Both the position numbers and the translations under genes were made by a program. From Gemmata sp051859125 (lineage in GTDB: Bacteria; Planctomycetota; Planctomycetia; Gemmatales; Gemmataceae): a stretch of 64,000 nucleotides of DNA. This document shows, in pieces, positions 33,115 through 41,146 of the stretch; position 1 is the first letter of the stretch, and each line of letters opens with the position of its first letter. The notes beneath the pieces are model-generated. The model had not been told where the DNA came from, searched no databases, and saw only the letters and a list, made by a program, of their open reading frames with translations. The DNA lies in NCBI RefSeq assembly GCF_051859125.1, contig NZ_JBHYGG010000135.1:9148-73147 (forward strand), given 5' to 3'.

Positions 33115-34569
33115 TCACTTCTTCTTCGGCTCGTCCTTCTTCGGCTCTTCTTTCGTGACGATGCCGGGGCTCGCGTTCCAGATCCGCATCGGCTTGCCGT
33201 CGGCCACGGTCCACACGCCGACCGTGCCGTCGTAGCTCCCGCCGGCGACCAGCGTGCCGTCCGGGCTGAACGCGACCGCGTACACGTAGTCCGTCAGGCC
33301 GGAGAGCGTCTTACCGGCCTTCAGGTCCGCGTCCCAGAGCCGCACGGTCTTGTCGGCGCTGCTGGTCGCGAACACCGCGTCCTTCGGCCCGGCGACGACC
33401 TTGAACACGTCGTCGTTGTGCCCGCCGGCGTTCTTCACCTGCTTGCCCTCGCCGCCCGGCTTCCAGGTGCGGAGCTGCTTGTCGGCCCCGACCGAGAACC
33501 CGGCCGAGCCGTCGGCCTTCACCGCCACACCGTACACGATGTTCTGGTGCTCGGGGAACGTGACGACCGACTCCTTGGCCTTCAGGTCCCACACCTTCGC
33601 CGTCTTGTCGCGGCCCGCGGTCACGAGGTACTTCCCGTCGGCCGAGAGCGCGCACCCGAGCACCCAGTCGGCGTGGTTCTCGACCGTCTGTTCGAGCTTC
33701 GCACCGGCGAGCCCACCCGAGAGATCGAACACCCGCACGGCCCGGTCGCACCCGCCGGCGGCGAGGGTCTTCCCGTCGGGCGTGACCGCGAGGCACAGCA
33801 CCGAGTCCTCGACGTCGAACAGGTGCTTCACCAGCACGGCCTTGTCGTTGACCCCGTCGAGCACCTCGACGCCGTCCTCGGTCTTGCCCTTCGCGCCAAG
33901 GTCGTAGACCCGCACGTCGCCCTCCTGCCCGGGGCGGCCGCCGGCGACCGCGAGCTTGCCGTCCGGGAGGAACGCGAGCCCGTAGGCGCGCTCGGCCCGC
34001 GTGTACAGCCGCTTCGCGAGCTTCCCCGTCTCGACGGCCCACACCGTGACCTCGTGGTGCCCGCCGACGACCAGCGACTTGCCGTCCGGGGTGAACGCGA
34101 CGGCGTTGACGATCGTCGGGAACGGGTACACCTTGGGCGGCACCGGCGGCTTCCAGCGGACGCGGAGTTCCTTCACCAGGTCGGCCTTCGGGTCGAGCCC
34201 GGCGTCGAGCTTCGCGCCCTGCTTGATCCACTCGGCGACGATCGCGGCCTTGTCCTTGGGCACGGCCTCGCCCTTGTCGCGGGGCGGCATCCGCCGCTGC
34301 TCGGCGGTGACGATCAGGTCGTGGAACTCGCTCTTGTCCGGCTTGCCGGGGGTGATCGGCTCGCCGTTCGCGCCGCCGGCCATGATCTTCTCGTAGGTCG
34401 TCATGTCGTACTTGCCGGCCTTCTTCTTGGCGTCGTGGCACGCGAGGCAGTTCTCCTTGAGGACCGGGGCCACGTCGGTGATGAAGCTGACCGGCTTGCC
34501 CTGCTGGGCCGCGGCCGGGCCGGCCGCCAGCAGGCACGAAACGAACGCAACCGGGAAGAGGCGGGTCAT
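33115..34569 (-). CDS. Cytochrome c-domain protein with WD40 propeller
   Basis: The protein has 484 residues from ATG 34569. The signal peptide is MTRLFPVAFVSCLLAAGPAAAQ. Residues about 25-120 form the planctomycete-type c-type cytochrome domain, with heme site CLACH and RRMPPRDKGEAVP. The remaining residues are WD40 repeats, for example AVAFTPDGKSLVVGGHHEVTVWAV, VTAGRDKTAKVWDLK, SSADKTVRLWDADL and AVAFSPDGTLVAGGSYDGTVGVW, enough for a seven-blade propeller. It is periplasmic by its leader. The C-terminus is a Lys/Glu/Pro tail. This combination is frequent in planctomycetes with DUF1501/DUF1553 systems, but its electron partner is unknown. Confidence 0.92.
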   Translation of the reverse strand: MTRLFPVAFVSCLLAAGPAAAQQGKPVSFITDVAPVLKENCLACHDAKKKAGKYDMTTYEKIMAGGANGEPITPGKPDKSEFHDLIVTAEQRRMPPRDKGEAVPKDKAAIVAEWIKQGAKLDAGLDPKADLVKELRVRWKPPVPPKVYPFPTIVNAVAFTPDGKSLVVGGHHEVTVWAVETGKLAKRLYTRAERAYGLAFLPDGKLAVAGGRPGQEGDVRVYDLGAKGKTEDGVEVLDGVNDKAVLVKHLFDVEDSVLCLAVTPDGKTLAAGGCDRAVRVFDLSGGLAGAKLEQTVENHADWVLGCALSADGKYLVTAGRDKTAKVWDLKAKESVVTFPEHQNIVYGVAVKADGSAGFSVGADKQLRTWKPGGEGKQVKNAGGHNDDVFKVVAGPKDAVFATSSADKTVRLWDADLKAGKTLSGLTDYVYAVAFSPDGTLVAGGSYDGTVGVWTVADGKPMRIWNASPGIVTKEEPKKDEPKKK

Positions 34570-34850
34570 GGGGCAGCGCTCCGAAGTGCGGTGGGGCAGG
34601 TGACGTTAGTGTATCCGCTGTTGCGGCGGCGGGGAACCGGAAAGCCGCCGCGCGCCGGGCGGTCCGGTTCCGCGGGACCGGCCGGTTGTGCCGGTGGGGC
34701 GCACGTTGGTGTCCGAACCGGGCCGTAGAATGCATTTCCACACAATGGGCGTGCCGGGTCGCGGCCCGCGGAGCCGAAAGGTTCCCGAGCCGCCCGGAGC
34801 GCCGCACCCACCGGGCCGAGCCGCTCCCCTCGGAGGTCGCAGAGGGCAAC

Positions 34851-36248
34851 ATGAACATTATTCGCTGGCTGAACTCGTTGAACGCCCGCCGGTCCGCCGC
34901 GTCGCGGCCGTCGCCCCGCGTCCCGGGCCTCCGCGGCTGGGAGCAACTCGAGGACCGGGTCGTCCCGTCGGCCGCGAGCGACGCCTTCGTCGCCAAGCTC
35001 TACACGGACCTGTTCGACCGGGCCGCGACCGCGTCCGAGGTGGCCGCGTGGTCCCGGCTGTTCGACGCCGGCACGACCGACCAGCGGCAGACGGCCCTCG
35101 ACCTCCAGGGGAGCGCCGAGTACCGCAACAACCTCGTCACCGAGATCTTCCAGACCGCCCTGGGCCGGGCGCCCGACGCCGCGAGCCTGAACTTCTACGT
35201 TGAGCAACTGCGGACCGTTTCGGCGGAGCGGGTCGAGGCCGCGGTCCTCGGCTCGGCCGAGTTCTTCCAGCGGTTCGGCGGAACGAACACGGGGTTCGTC
35301 GCGGGGCTGTACAAGGTCGCGCTGGAGCGGAACCCGGACGCGGCCGGGGTGTCGTACTTCGTCCGGGCGCTCGACTCGGGCACCAGCCGCGAGGACGTGG
35401 CGCTCCAGCTCCTCACCAGCACCGAGCACCACGTCCGGTCCGTGTACGGCGCGTACGAGCGGTTCCTGGGCCGCGGCCCCGAGGCGGCCGGGCTGCAGAA
35501 CTGGGTCGAGTTCCTGGGCGACGGCGGGTCGGTGCGGGGTCTGATCGCCGGCGTCGCGGCGGCCCCCGAGTACACGGCGGCCCCGGCCCCGCCCGCACCC
35601 CCGGCGAGCGGCGTCACCGTCACCCCGCCCGCGACCCAGTCGAACCCCAACGGCGCGACCGTCTCCGGGGTCGCGGTGACCGCCACCGGGACCGGGACCG
35701 GGAGCGGCCCGATCATTTACTCCGCCGCGAACCTGCCCCCGGGGCTGACCATCAACCCGCTGACCGGCGTCATCGGCGGCACCATCGCGGCGAACGGGAG
35801 CAACAACAGCCCGTACAACGTGCGGGTCACGGCGACCCAGGGCGCACAGACCGGCACCGCGAACTTCACCTGGGTCGTGCCCACCAGCGCCACCAGTACG
35901 CTCCCGTTCTCGCTGACCGACGCCGGGTGGATCACCCTGCCGAGCGGGGTCCGGTACAAGGACGTGACCGTCGGGACCGGGGCGACAGCCGCCGTGGGCA
36001 GCAACATTACCGTCGGGTACAACGGCTACCTCACGAATGGCATGCAGTTCGATTCGGGCACCCTGACGAACCGACCTCTCGAGGATCTGATCCCGGGGTG
36101 GAATGACGCGATCCCGGGGATGAAGGTCGGCGGGGTGCGGCTGCTCGACATCCCCTCGTCCCGCGGGTACGGCACGGCCGGCTTTGGGACGTCGATCCCG
36201 GGGAACGCCGAGCTGGCGTTCCGGGTCGAGCTGAGGGGCGTGTCCTGA
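34851..36248 (+). CDS. Surface protein: LEDR motif, DUF4214 repeats, Ig-like domain, FKBP peptidyl-prolyl isomerase
   Basis: The protein has 465 residues from ATG 34851; an in-frame extension to 34686 lacks coding character. A basic, Ser/Pro-rich head ends in WEQLEDRVVPS (about residues 31-41), related to the LEPR-type N-terminal motif of planctomycete surface proteins and to LEPREVPA in the giant protein at 54147. DUF4214-like repeats follow (AKLYTDLFDRAATASEVAAW, TEIFQTALGRAPDAASLNFY, GLYKVALERNPDAAGVSYF, AYERFLGRGPEAAGLQNWV). Next is a putative-Ig domain (NLPPGLTINPLTGVIGGT), then an FKBP domain with VGYNGYL, FDSGT, PGWNDAIPGMKVGG and IPGNAELAFRVEL. The FKBP would speed prolyl isomerisation outside the cytoplasm. 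Confidence 0.88.
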   Translation: MNIIRWLNSLNARRSAASRPSPRVPGLRGWEQLEDRVVPSAASDAFVAKLYTDLFDRAATASEVAAWSRLFDAGTTDQRQTALDLQGSAEYRNNLVTEIFQTALGRAPDAASLNFYVEQLRTVSAERVEAAVLGSAEFFQRFGGTNTGFVAGLYKVALERNPDAAGVSYFVRALDSGTSREDVALQLLTSTEHHVRSVYGAYERFLGRGPEAAGLQNWVEFLGDGGSVRGLIAGVAAAPEYTAAPAPPAPPASGVTVTPPATQSNPNGATVSGVAVTATGTGTGSGPIIYSAANLPPGLTINPLTGVIGGTIAANGSNNSPYNVRVTATQGAQTGTANFTWVVPTSATSTLPFSLTDAGWITLPSGVRYKDVTVGTGATAAVGSNITVGYNGYLTNGMQFDSGTLTNRPLEDLIPGWNDAIPGMKVGGVRLLDIPSSRGYGTAGFGTSIPGNAELAFRVELRGVS

Positions 36249-36355
36249 CGCGGGGTTCCGAAAGGGCGCTTCCCCGCTGCTGCCGGTGGCCCCGGCCCCT
36301 GGTCCTCCACGGGCCGGGGTCGGGGCCACCGGAACCGGACCGCGGGGCCGTTGAT

Positions 36356-37774
36356 TCACACCTCGATCCGCTTCCACCGGCCGCTCGCGAACCGGACCGC
36401 GAAGAAGCTGCCCCGCACCCAGATGTCGGTACACATCGCCACCCACGCGCCGTACAGGCCCAGGTCCCACCCCGGGACCGAGCCGAGCGGCCCGAGGCTC
36501 ACCTCCGGCATGGTCAGCAGGTGCGCGAGCGGGAGCCGGACGCCGAGGAACCCGACCCAACTGATGAGCACCGGGACGCGGGTGTCGCCGGCGCCGCGCA
36601 GCGCCGCCGTGAAGATGATCTGGCTCGCGAGTGCCGGCATCGCCACCGCGATGAGCCGCAGCACCGGCACCCCGGCGTCGACCACCGGCTGCGACGCCTC
36701 CTCGTGGCAGAACAACCGGAACATCGGCTCGGCGAACAGGAGCCAGCTCGCCCCCATCGCGACCATCGCGGCCGCGCCCATCTGGAACGCGACCCACCCG
36801 CACCGGGCCGCCCGTGCCGGGTTCCCGGCCCCGAGGTTCTGGCCGATCAGCGCCATCGCCGCGGTGCCGAACGCGCCCCCGGCCAGGAACCCGAGCGACT
36901 CCCACAGGAGCGCGATGCCGTGCGCCGCGGTCGCCGTGTCGCCGAGCCGGTTCACGAGGCTCAGGAACCAGAGCTGGCACAGCGCCACCGACATGCTGTC
37001 CACCCCGGCCGGCACGCTCACCCACAGGAGCCGGCGGAGCAGCGCGGCGTCCGGGACGAGGTTCGCCAGCCGGAGCTTGAGCCCCGACTTCCCGCGGGCC
37101 AGGACCACGAGCAGCACGGCGCACCCGGTGACGTGGCTCAGCCCGGTGCCGAGCGAGATCCCCGCGAACCCGAGCCCGCCCCACGACCCGACGCCGAAGC
37201 ACAGCCCCCACGCGAGCGGGATGTTCAGCACCGCGACCAGGCCGAGCACCTTCAGCCCGGTGCGGGTGTCGCCGGCCCCGGCCAGGCACGCGATGCACGC
37301 CGACTCGGTGATCTGGAACGCGAGCAGCACCGCGAGCGGCGTGAGGAACTCGACCGCGGCGGCCGCGGCGTTCCCGGTGAGTTGCAAGGCGCCGACGAGG
37401 TGCGGGAGCCCGAGCAGCGCCGCGATTGTGCCGACCAGCCCGAGCGCCGCTCCGAGCATGATCGCCTGACCGGTGACGCGGTGCGCCAGTGCGAAGTCGC
37501 GCGCGCCGACGAACCGCGCCACCAGCGCCGTCGCGCCGACGCTCACGACCACGGTGTAGCTCGACACGAACCAGTACAGGTAGCCGGCGGTGTTCAGGGC
37601 CGCGAGGTACGTCTTGCGGTCGGCCGGGTCGGCGACCGGGAAGTTGTCCGCGAGGTACTGGTCCGACAGCCGCACGAGGACGAGCAGGTACTGCTGCGCC
37701 ATCGCCGGCAGCGCCAGGGCGAGAACGGTGCGCCAGATCGGCCGCTCGTCGCGTGCGGGGGGAGGAGCTTCCAT
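36356..37774 (-). CDS. MATE-family efflux transporter
   Basis: The protein has 472 residues from ATG 37774 (MEAPPPARDERPIWRTVLALALPAM); the open extension to 37864 is poor. Twelve hydrophobic segments in two related halves are visible. The first half opens with ALALPAMAQQYLLVLVRLSDQYLADNF and the second with LWVSVPAGVDSMSVALCQLWFLSLV. The motifs ACLAGAGDTRTGLKVL and TAALRGAGDTRVPVLISW are the paired GxGDT loops typical of MatE domains. It exports cations, drugs or other organic solutes against H+ or Na+; the substrate is unknown. The gene is divergent from mqnA across 280 bp that carry two hairpins. Confidence 0.92.
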   Translation of the reverse strand: MEAPPPARDERPIWRTVLALALPAMAQQYLLVLVRLSDQYLADNFPVADPADRKTYLAALNTAGYLYWFVSSYTVVVSVGATALVARFVGARDFALAHRVTGQAIMLGAALGLVGTIAALLGLPHLVGALQLTGNAAAAAVEFLTPLAVLLAFQITESACIACLAGAGDTRTGLKVLGLVAVLNIPLAWGLCFGVGSWGGLGFAGISLGTGLSHVTGCAVLLVVLARGKSGLKLRLANLVPDAALLRRLLWVSVPAGVDSMSVALCQLWFLSLVNRLGDTATAAHGIALLWESLGFLAGGAFGTAAMALIGQNLGAGNPARAARCGWVAFQMGAAAMVAMGASWLLFAEPMFRLFCHEEASQPVVDAGVPVLRLIAVAMPALASQIIFTAALRGAGDTRVPVLISWVGFLGVRLPLAHLLTMPEVSLGPLGSVPGWDLGLYGAWVAMCTDIWVRGSFFAVRFASGRWKRIEV

Positions 37775-37880
37775 GCGGGAATGATAAGCGCGCCGCCGGG
37801 CCGAGACAGCGGAGCACGGGACGGAGATCAACTCGGGCACGCACACGGGCACGCACGCGGACACGGATTCGGGGCGAACC

Positions 37881-37926
37881 CTGAGCGCCAGCGAGGGGGT
37901 AGCGCGACCCCCTCGCTGGCGCTCAG
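37881..37926. repeat. Perfect 20-bp hairpin, GCGAGGGGGT type
   Basis: The arms CTGAGCGCCAGCGAGGGGGT and its complement (37907-37926) enclose AGCGCG. Pairing extends weakly outward (GGCGAAC against GTTTGCC). It lies in the divergent region 37775-38054, which holds no gene. Related to the hairpin at 33061-33087. Confidence 0.9.
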
Positions 37927-37940
37927 AGTTTGCCCGGTCG

Positions 37941-37976
37941 CAGCGTTTTCCCGCAGCCGAAGGCTGCCCGACGCTG
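37941..37976. repeat. Nested hairpin upstream of mqnA
   Basis: CAGCGT/ACGCTG outside (37941-37946, 37971-37976) and GCAGCC/GGCTGC inside (37953-37958, 37962-37967). It follows the GCGAGGGGGT hairpin by 14 bp and may be part of the same element. A TATAAC hexamer occurs at 38005-38010, but no well-spaced -35 box is seen. Confidence 0.6.
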
Positions 37977-38054
37977 TTGCGTTCGCCGTGCGGTTATCGG
38001 TTCTTATAACGACGGCTGCGAGGCACGCGGCCGAGCCGCACGAAGGTCCGAACG

Positions 38055-38873
38055 ATGGCCACGAAACTCCGCGTCGGTGCGGTCAACTACCTGAACGCGA
38101 AGCCGCTCGTCGAGCGGCTCGGCGAGTTCGCGCCCGACGTCGCACTGTCCCTCGACCTGCCGAGCCGCCTCGCCGACCAGTTGGCCGCCGGCGACCTCGA
38201 CGTCGGGCTCATCCCCGTGGTCGAGTTCTTCCGTGGCGACGGGTACACGTTCGTCCCGAACGTCGCCATCGCGTCCCGCGGGCCGGTGCTGAGCGTCACG
38301 CTGTTCAGCCGCGTCCCGTGGGCCGACATTCGCTCGGTCGCGCTCGACGAGGGCTCGCGAACCAGCGCCGCACTCACGAAGATCCTGCTGCGGACGAAGC
38401 ACGGGCTGGACCCGCGGTTCGAGCAACTGCCGATCGACTCGCCGGCCGAGGCCGCGGGTACCGACGCGGTGCTGCTCATCGGCGACCGGGCCATGCGGGC
38501 GTGCCTCCCGGGCCACCGCTACGCCTTCGACCTCGGCGAGGAGTGGACCGCCTGGACCGGCCTGCCGATGGTGTACGCGGTGTGGGCGGTCCGCGGCGGC
38601 GTCGAACTGGGTGCGACCGAGCGGGCGTTCCACCGGGCCAAAGAGTGGGGCCTGTCGCGGGCCGGGCTGATCGCCCAGCGCGAGGCCCCGGGGCTCGGCC
38701 TCGACGCCGGGTTCTGCCGCCGCTACCTCGAGACCGTGATCCGCTACGACCTCGGCCCGGCCGAACTCGCGGGCCTGCGGAAGTACCGCGAACTCGCCGC
38801 GGACTTGGGACTGGTCCCCGAAGCGCGCCCGCCGTTCGTCGGCAGAGAAACCGAAGCGGTGGCCCGCGGGTGA
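38055..38873 (+). CDS. mqnA: Chorismate dehydratase (futalosine menaquinone pathway)
   Basis: The protein has 272 residues from ATG 38055. It matches the MqnA/MqnD periplasmic-binding-like fold: VGAVNYLNAKPLVERL at the start, DLPSRLADQLAAGDLDVGLIPVVEF, ALDEGSRTSAALTKILL and DAVLLIGDRAM, which are MqnA-type rather than MqnD-type. The enzyme dehydrates chorismate to 3-[(1-carboxyvinyl)oxy]benzoate, the first committed step of the futalosine route to menaquinone, in the cytosol. The adjacent mqnC (134 bp downstream) supports the call. The stop codon lies inside a palindromic element (38865-38977). Confidence 0.93.
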   Translation: MATKLRVGAVNYLNAKPLVERLGEFAPDVALSLDLPSRLADQLAAGDLDVGLIPVVEFFRGDGYTFVPNVAIASRGPVLSVTLFSRVPWADIRSVALDEGSRTSAALTKILLRTKHGLDPRFEQLPIDSPAEAAGTDAVLLIGDRAMRACLPGHRYAFDLGEEWTAWTGLPMVYAVWAVRGGVELGATERAFHRAKEWGLSRAGLIAQREAPGLGLDAGFCRRYLETVIRYDLGPAELAGLRKYRELAADLGLVPEARPPFVGRETEAVARG

Positions 38874-38977
38874 CGCGGATGAGCGGCAGGATCGAGGCCC
38901 GATCGGACGAGATCCGCTCTTGGAACTCCGGTCGGGTGCGACCCTCTTCATCCTGGCTTCGATCCGCGTCACCCGCG
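38865..38977. repeat. Palindromic element, family B copy 1, overlapping mqnA stop
   Basis: 16-bp perfect arms CGCGGGTGACGCGGAT (38865-38880) and ATCCGCGTCACCCGCG (38962-38977). The left arm contains the mqnA stop codon. The interior GGATCGAGGCCCGATCGGAC is nearly identical (18 of 20) to the interior of the element at 49742-49849, and the right sides also match (TTCATCCTG, then CGTCACCCGCG, against TTCACCCTG, then CGTCCTCCGCG). Confidence 0.85.
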
Positions 38978-39007
38978 TGCCATCGCTTCTCTTGGGAGAC
39001 GTCCGTC

Positions 39008-40123
39008 ATGACCGCAACCACCGACACCATTCTCGCGAAGGCCGTTGCGGGCGAGCGCCTGACCCCCGCCGAGGGCGTCGCGCTGTTCGCGTGCCGCGAC
39101 CTGCACAAGCTCGGCCGCGCCGCGCACGCCGTCACGATGCGGCTGCACCCGGAGCCGTACCGCACGTTCAACATCGACCGCAACGTGAACTACACGAACG
39201 TGTGCGCCGCGGTGTGCGACTTCTGCGCGTTCTACCGCAAGTCGGGCGACGCCGACGCCTACGTGCTGCCCCGCGAGGAGCTGTACAAGAAGATCGAGGA
39301 GACGATCGCCCTCGGCGGCGACCAGATCCTCATGCAGGGCGGGATGCACCCGTCGCTGAAGCTGGAGTGGTACGAGGAACTCCTGCGCGACCTGCGGAGC
39401 CGCTACCCGCAGGTGAACCTGCACGCCTTCAGCCCGCCGGAAATCTGGCACTTCCACAAGCTCAACAAGCTGCCGCTGCGCACCGTGCTGCAACGGCTCA
39501 AGGACGCGGGGCTCGGGAGCCTCCCGGGCGGCGGCGGCGAGATCCTCGTGGACCGCGTGCGCAAGGAACTGACCAAGAACAAGGCGCTCTCGGACGAGTG
39601 GCTCGAAGTGTCGCGGGTGTGGCACCAGCTCGGCGGCCGCTCGACCTGCACGATGATGTTCGGGCACGTCGAGACCGACGCCGACCGCGTCGAGCACCTG
39701 ACCCGGCTCCGCGACCTGCAGGACGAGACCGGCGGGTTCACCGCGTTCATCTGCTGGACGATGCAGCCGGGCCACAAGATGGCCGACGCGCCCGAGAGCG
39801 GCGCGTTCGAGTACCTCCGCACGCAGGCGATCGCCCGGCTGTACCTCGACAACGTCCCGAACATCCAGTCGTCGTGGGTGACGCAGGGCGGCAAGATCGG
39901 CCAGGTCGCGCTGTTCTTCGGCGCGAACGACATGGGCTCGTTGATGATCGAGGAGAACGTCGTCGCGTCGGCCGGCACGGTCCACTACCTGACGCTCGAG
40001 GAGATCAAGCGGTCGATCCGCGAGGCCGGGTGGGAGCCGCGGCAGCGGAACGTGTTCTACCAACTCGTCGAGGAGCGCGCCCCGCGGCCGAACGCGGGGA
40101 CCGCGTTGCCGGTCCTCGCCTGA
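39008..40123 (+). CDS. mqnC: Cyclic dehypoxanthinyl futalosine synthase (radical SAM)
   Basis: The protein has 371 residues from ATG 39008, with GGGAGA upstream. The long open frame running upstream of this ATG is an artefact of GC bias. The radical-SAM cluster motif is CAAVCDFC (CxxxCxxC) after NIDRNVNYTNVC. QILMQGGMHPSL, HAFSPPEIWHF and SLPGGGGEILVD are typical of MqnC and set it apart from MqnE. The enzyme uses a 4Fe-4S cluster and SAM to cyclise dehypoxanthinyl futalosine. It acts after MqnB, which is not in the window. Together with mqnA it shows that menaquinone is made from futalosine intermediates here. Confidence 0.96.
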   Translation: MTATTDTILAKAVAGERLTPAEGVALFACRDLHKLGRAAHAVTMRLHPEPYRTFNIDRNVNYTNVCAAVCDFCAFYRKSGDADAYVLPREELYKKIEETIALGGDQILMQGGMHPSLKLEWYEELLRDLRSRYPQVNLHAFSPPEIWHFHKLNKLPLRTVLQRLKDAGLGSLPGGGGEILVDRVRKELTKNKALSDEWLEVSRVWHQLGGRSTCTMMFGHVETDADRVEHLTRLRDLQDETGGFTAFICWTMQPGHKMADAPESGAFEYLRTQAIARLYLDNVPNIQSSWVTQGGKIGQVALFFGANDMGSLMIEENVVASAGTVHYLTLEEIKRSIREAGWEPRQRNVFYQLVEERAPRPNAGTALPVLA

Positions 40124-40145
40124 GTCGGCACAATGACCGTGTACC

Positions 40146-40295
40146 CGAAGAGAGTGATCCGCAGATTACGCAGTAGACACAGATTCAGAACCAAGACAGA
40201 TGAAGCAGAGTTCGCGAGAGGACTCTGCGCCCGTTGTGCCTGCGCTCTGTCTTTCAATCTGTGTCTTCTGCGTAAGCTCTGGATCACTCTCTTCG
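40146..40295. repeat. 150-bp palindrome with GCAGATTACGCAG-type words
   Basis: 15-bp perfect outer arms CGAAGAGAGTGATCC (40146-40160) and complement (40281-40295). The inner arms are imperfect: GCAGATTACGCAGTAGACAC and AGATT against a right arm that reads TTACGCAGAAGACACAGATT on the other strand. A central hairpin GCAGAGT/ACTCTGC lies at 40205-40228. It is AT-richer than its surroundings and fills the 205-bp gap between mqnC and the next gene. Confidence 0.9.
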
Positions 40296-40328
40296 TGCTT
40301 CTCCGAGCGGTCCCGGTGCGGGGTCAGC

Positions 40329-41105
40329 ATGGCCGACGACTTCGCGATGCGGATGCAACTCCAGCGGGTGGTCGCGTACCGCGAGCTGCGGGCCGGGGTG
40401 CGCCGGTCCGGCCGCGGGAACGTCTTCTTCGCCCTCGTCATGCTCTTCTTCGCGTACCTCGTGTGGGAGCAGCGGGCCGGGGCCGGCGGCGTCCCGCTCG
40501 CGGCAATCCTGTACGGGGCGCTCGCTGTCGGTGAGCTGTGCGTCGGGCTGTTCAAGTGGCTGTTCCCCTCGGCCGAGGGGGTGCTCCTCGACGGGTTCGT
40601 GTTGCTCGCGTTCGTGGGGTACAACTTCCTCGCGTTCCTCGGGGGCCGCCCGCCGGCGTACGTGATCCTGTTCGGGCTGTTCATGCTGTGGGCGGCGGTC
40701 GGGCGGTTCAAGGCGTACGCGCAGCTCCGCCGCATGTTCGCGCACCGGCCCAGCCCCGAGCACCTCGCGTGGTTCGACGACCTCGTCGCCGAGATCCGCG
40801 CCGCCGACCCGCAGGCCGACGAGCTGGCCCTTGACCTGCCCACCAAGCCGCACTGGAAGGTGAAGCTCCTCGGCACCACCGCGTTCTTCGTCGGCGCGAA
40901 GGGCGACCCGGTGTGGGTCGCCGGGCCGGACGACTTCGAGCTCCTCCGCGAGAAGGCCGACCACGGCACCGGCCGGCGGAAGGCGCTCCTGCGGCTCGGC
41001 GCGGACCACGCCCCCGAGTTCGAAATCACCGACCCGACCTGGGCGAACTACGCGAGGTGGCGGGCCGCGAACCCGCCGGCGTCCGCCGCCGCCCGCACCG
41101 GGTGA
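40329..41105 (+). CDS. Membrane protein of unknown function
   Basis: The protein has 258 residues from ATG 40329; the frame extends upstream through the palindrome but without coding character. The N-terminal half has about four hydrophobic segments: GNVFFALVMLFFAYLVW, VPLAAILYGALAVGELCVGLF, GVLLDGFVLLAFVGYNFLAFL and AYVILFGLFMLWAAVGRF. The C-terminal 120 residues are soluble and charged (FDDLVAEIRAADPQADELALDLP, KVKLLGTTAFFVGAKGDPVWVAGPDDFELL). I do not recognise a family. It lies 41 bp upstream of an ABC ATPase gene and may be its partner, but it does not look like an ABC permease. Confidence 0.65.
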   Translation: MADDFAMRMQLQRVVAYRELRAGVRRSGRGNVFFALVMLFFAYLVWEQRAGAGGVPLAAILYGALAVGELCVGLFKWLFPSAEGVLLDGFVLLAFVGYNFLAFLGGRPPAYVILFGLFMLWAAVGRFKAYAQLRRMFAHRPSPEHLAWFDDLVAEIRAADPQADELALDLPTKPHWKVKLLGTTAFFVGAKGDPVWVAGPDDFELLREKADHGTGRRKALLRLGADHAPEFEITDPTWANYARWRAANPPASAAARTG

Positions 41106-41146
41106 GCCGACTCCTGCCCCACCAGACATCAGAAGCGACCCTCAGC

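Noticed and set aside
38005..38010. TATAAC as mqnA promoter -10 box
   Set aside because: The nearest -35-like hexamer (TTGCGT at 37977) is about 22 bp away, too far for a normal spacer.
36521..39007. Long open frame running into mqnC from upstream
   Set aside because: It crosses the MATE gene antisense and mqnA in another frame; MqnC homology starts at ATG 39008 next to a ribosome site.
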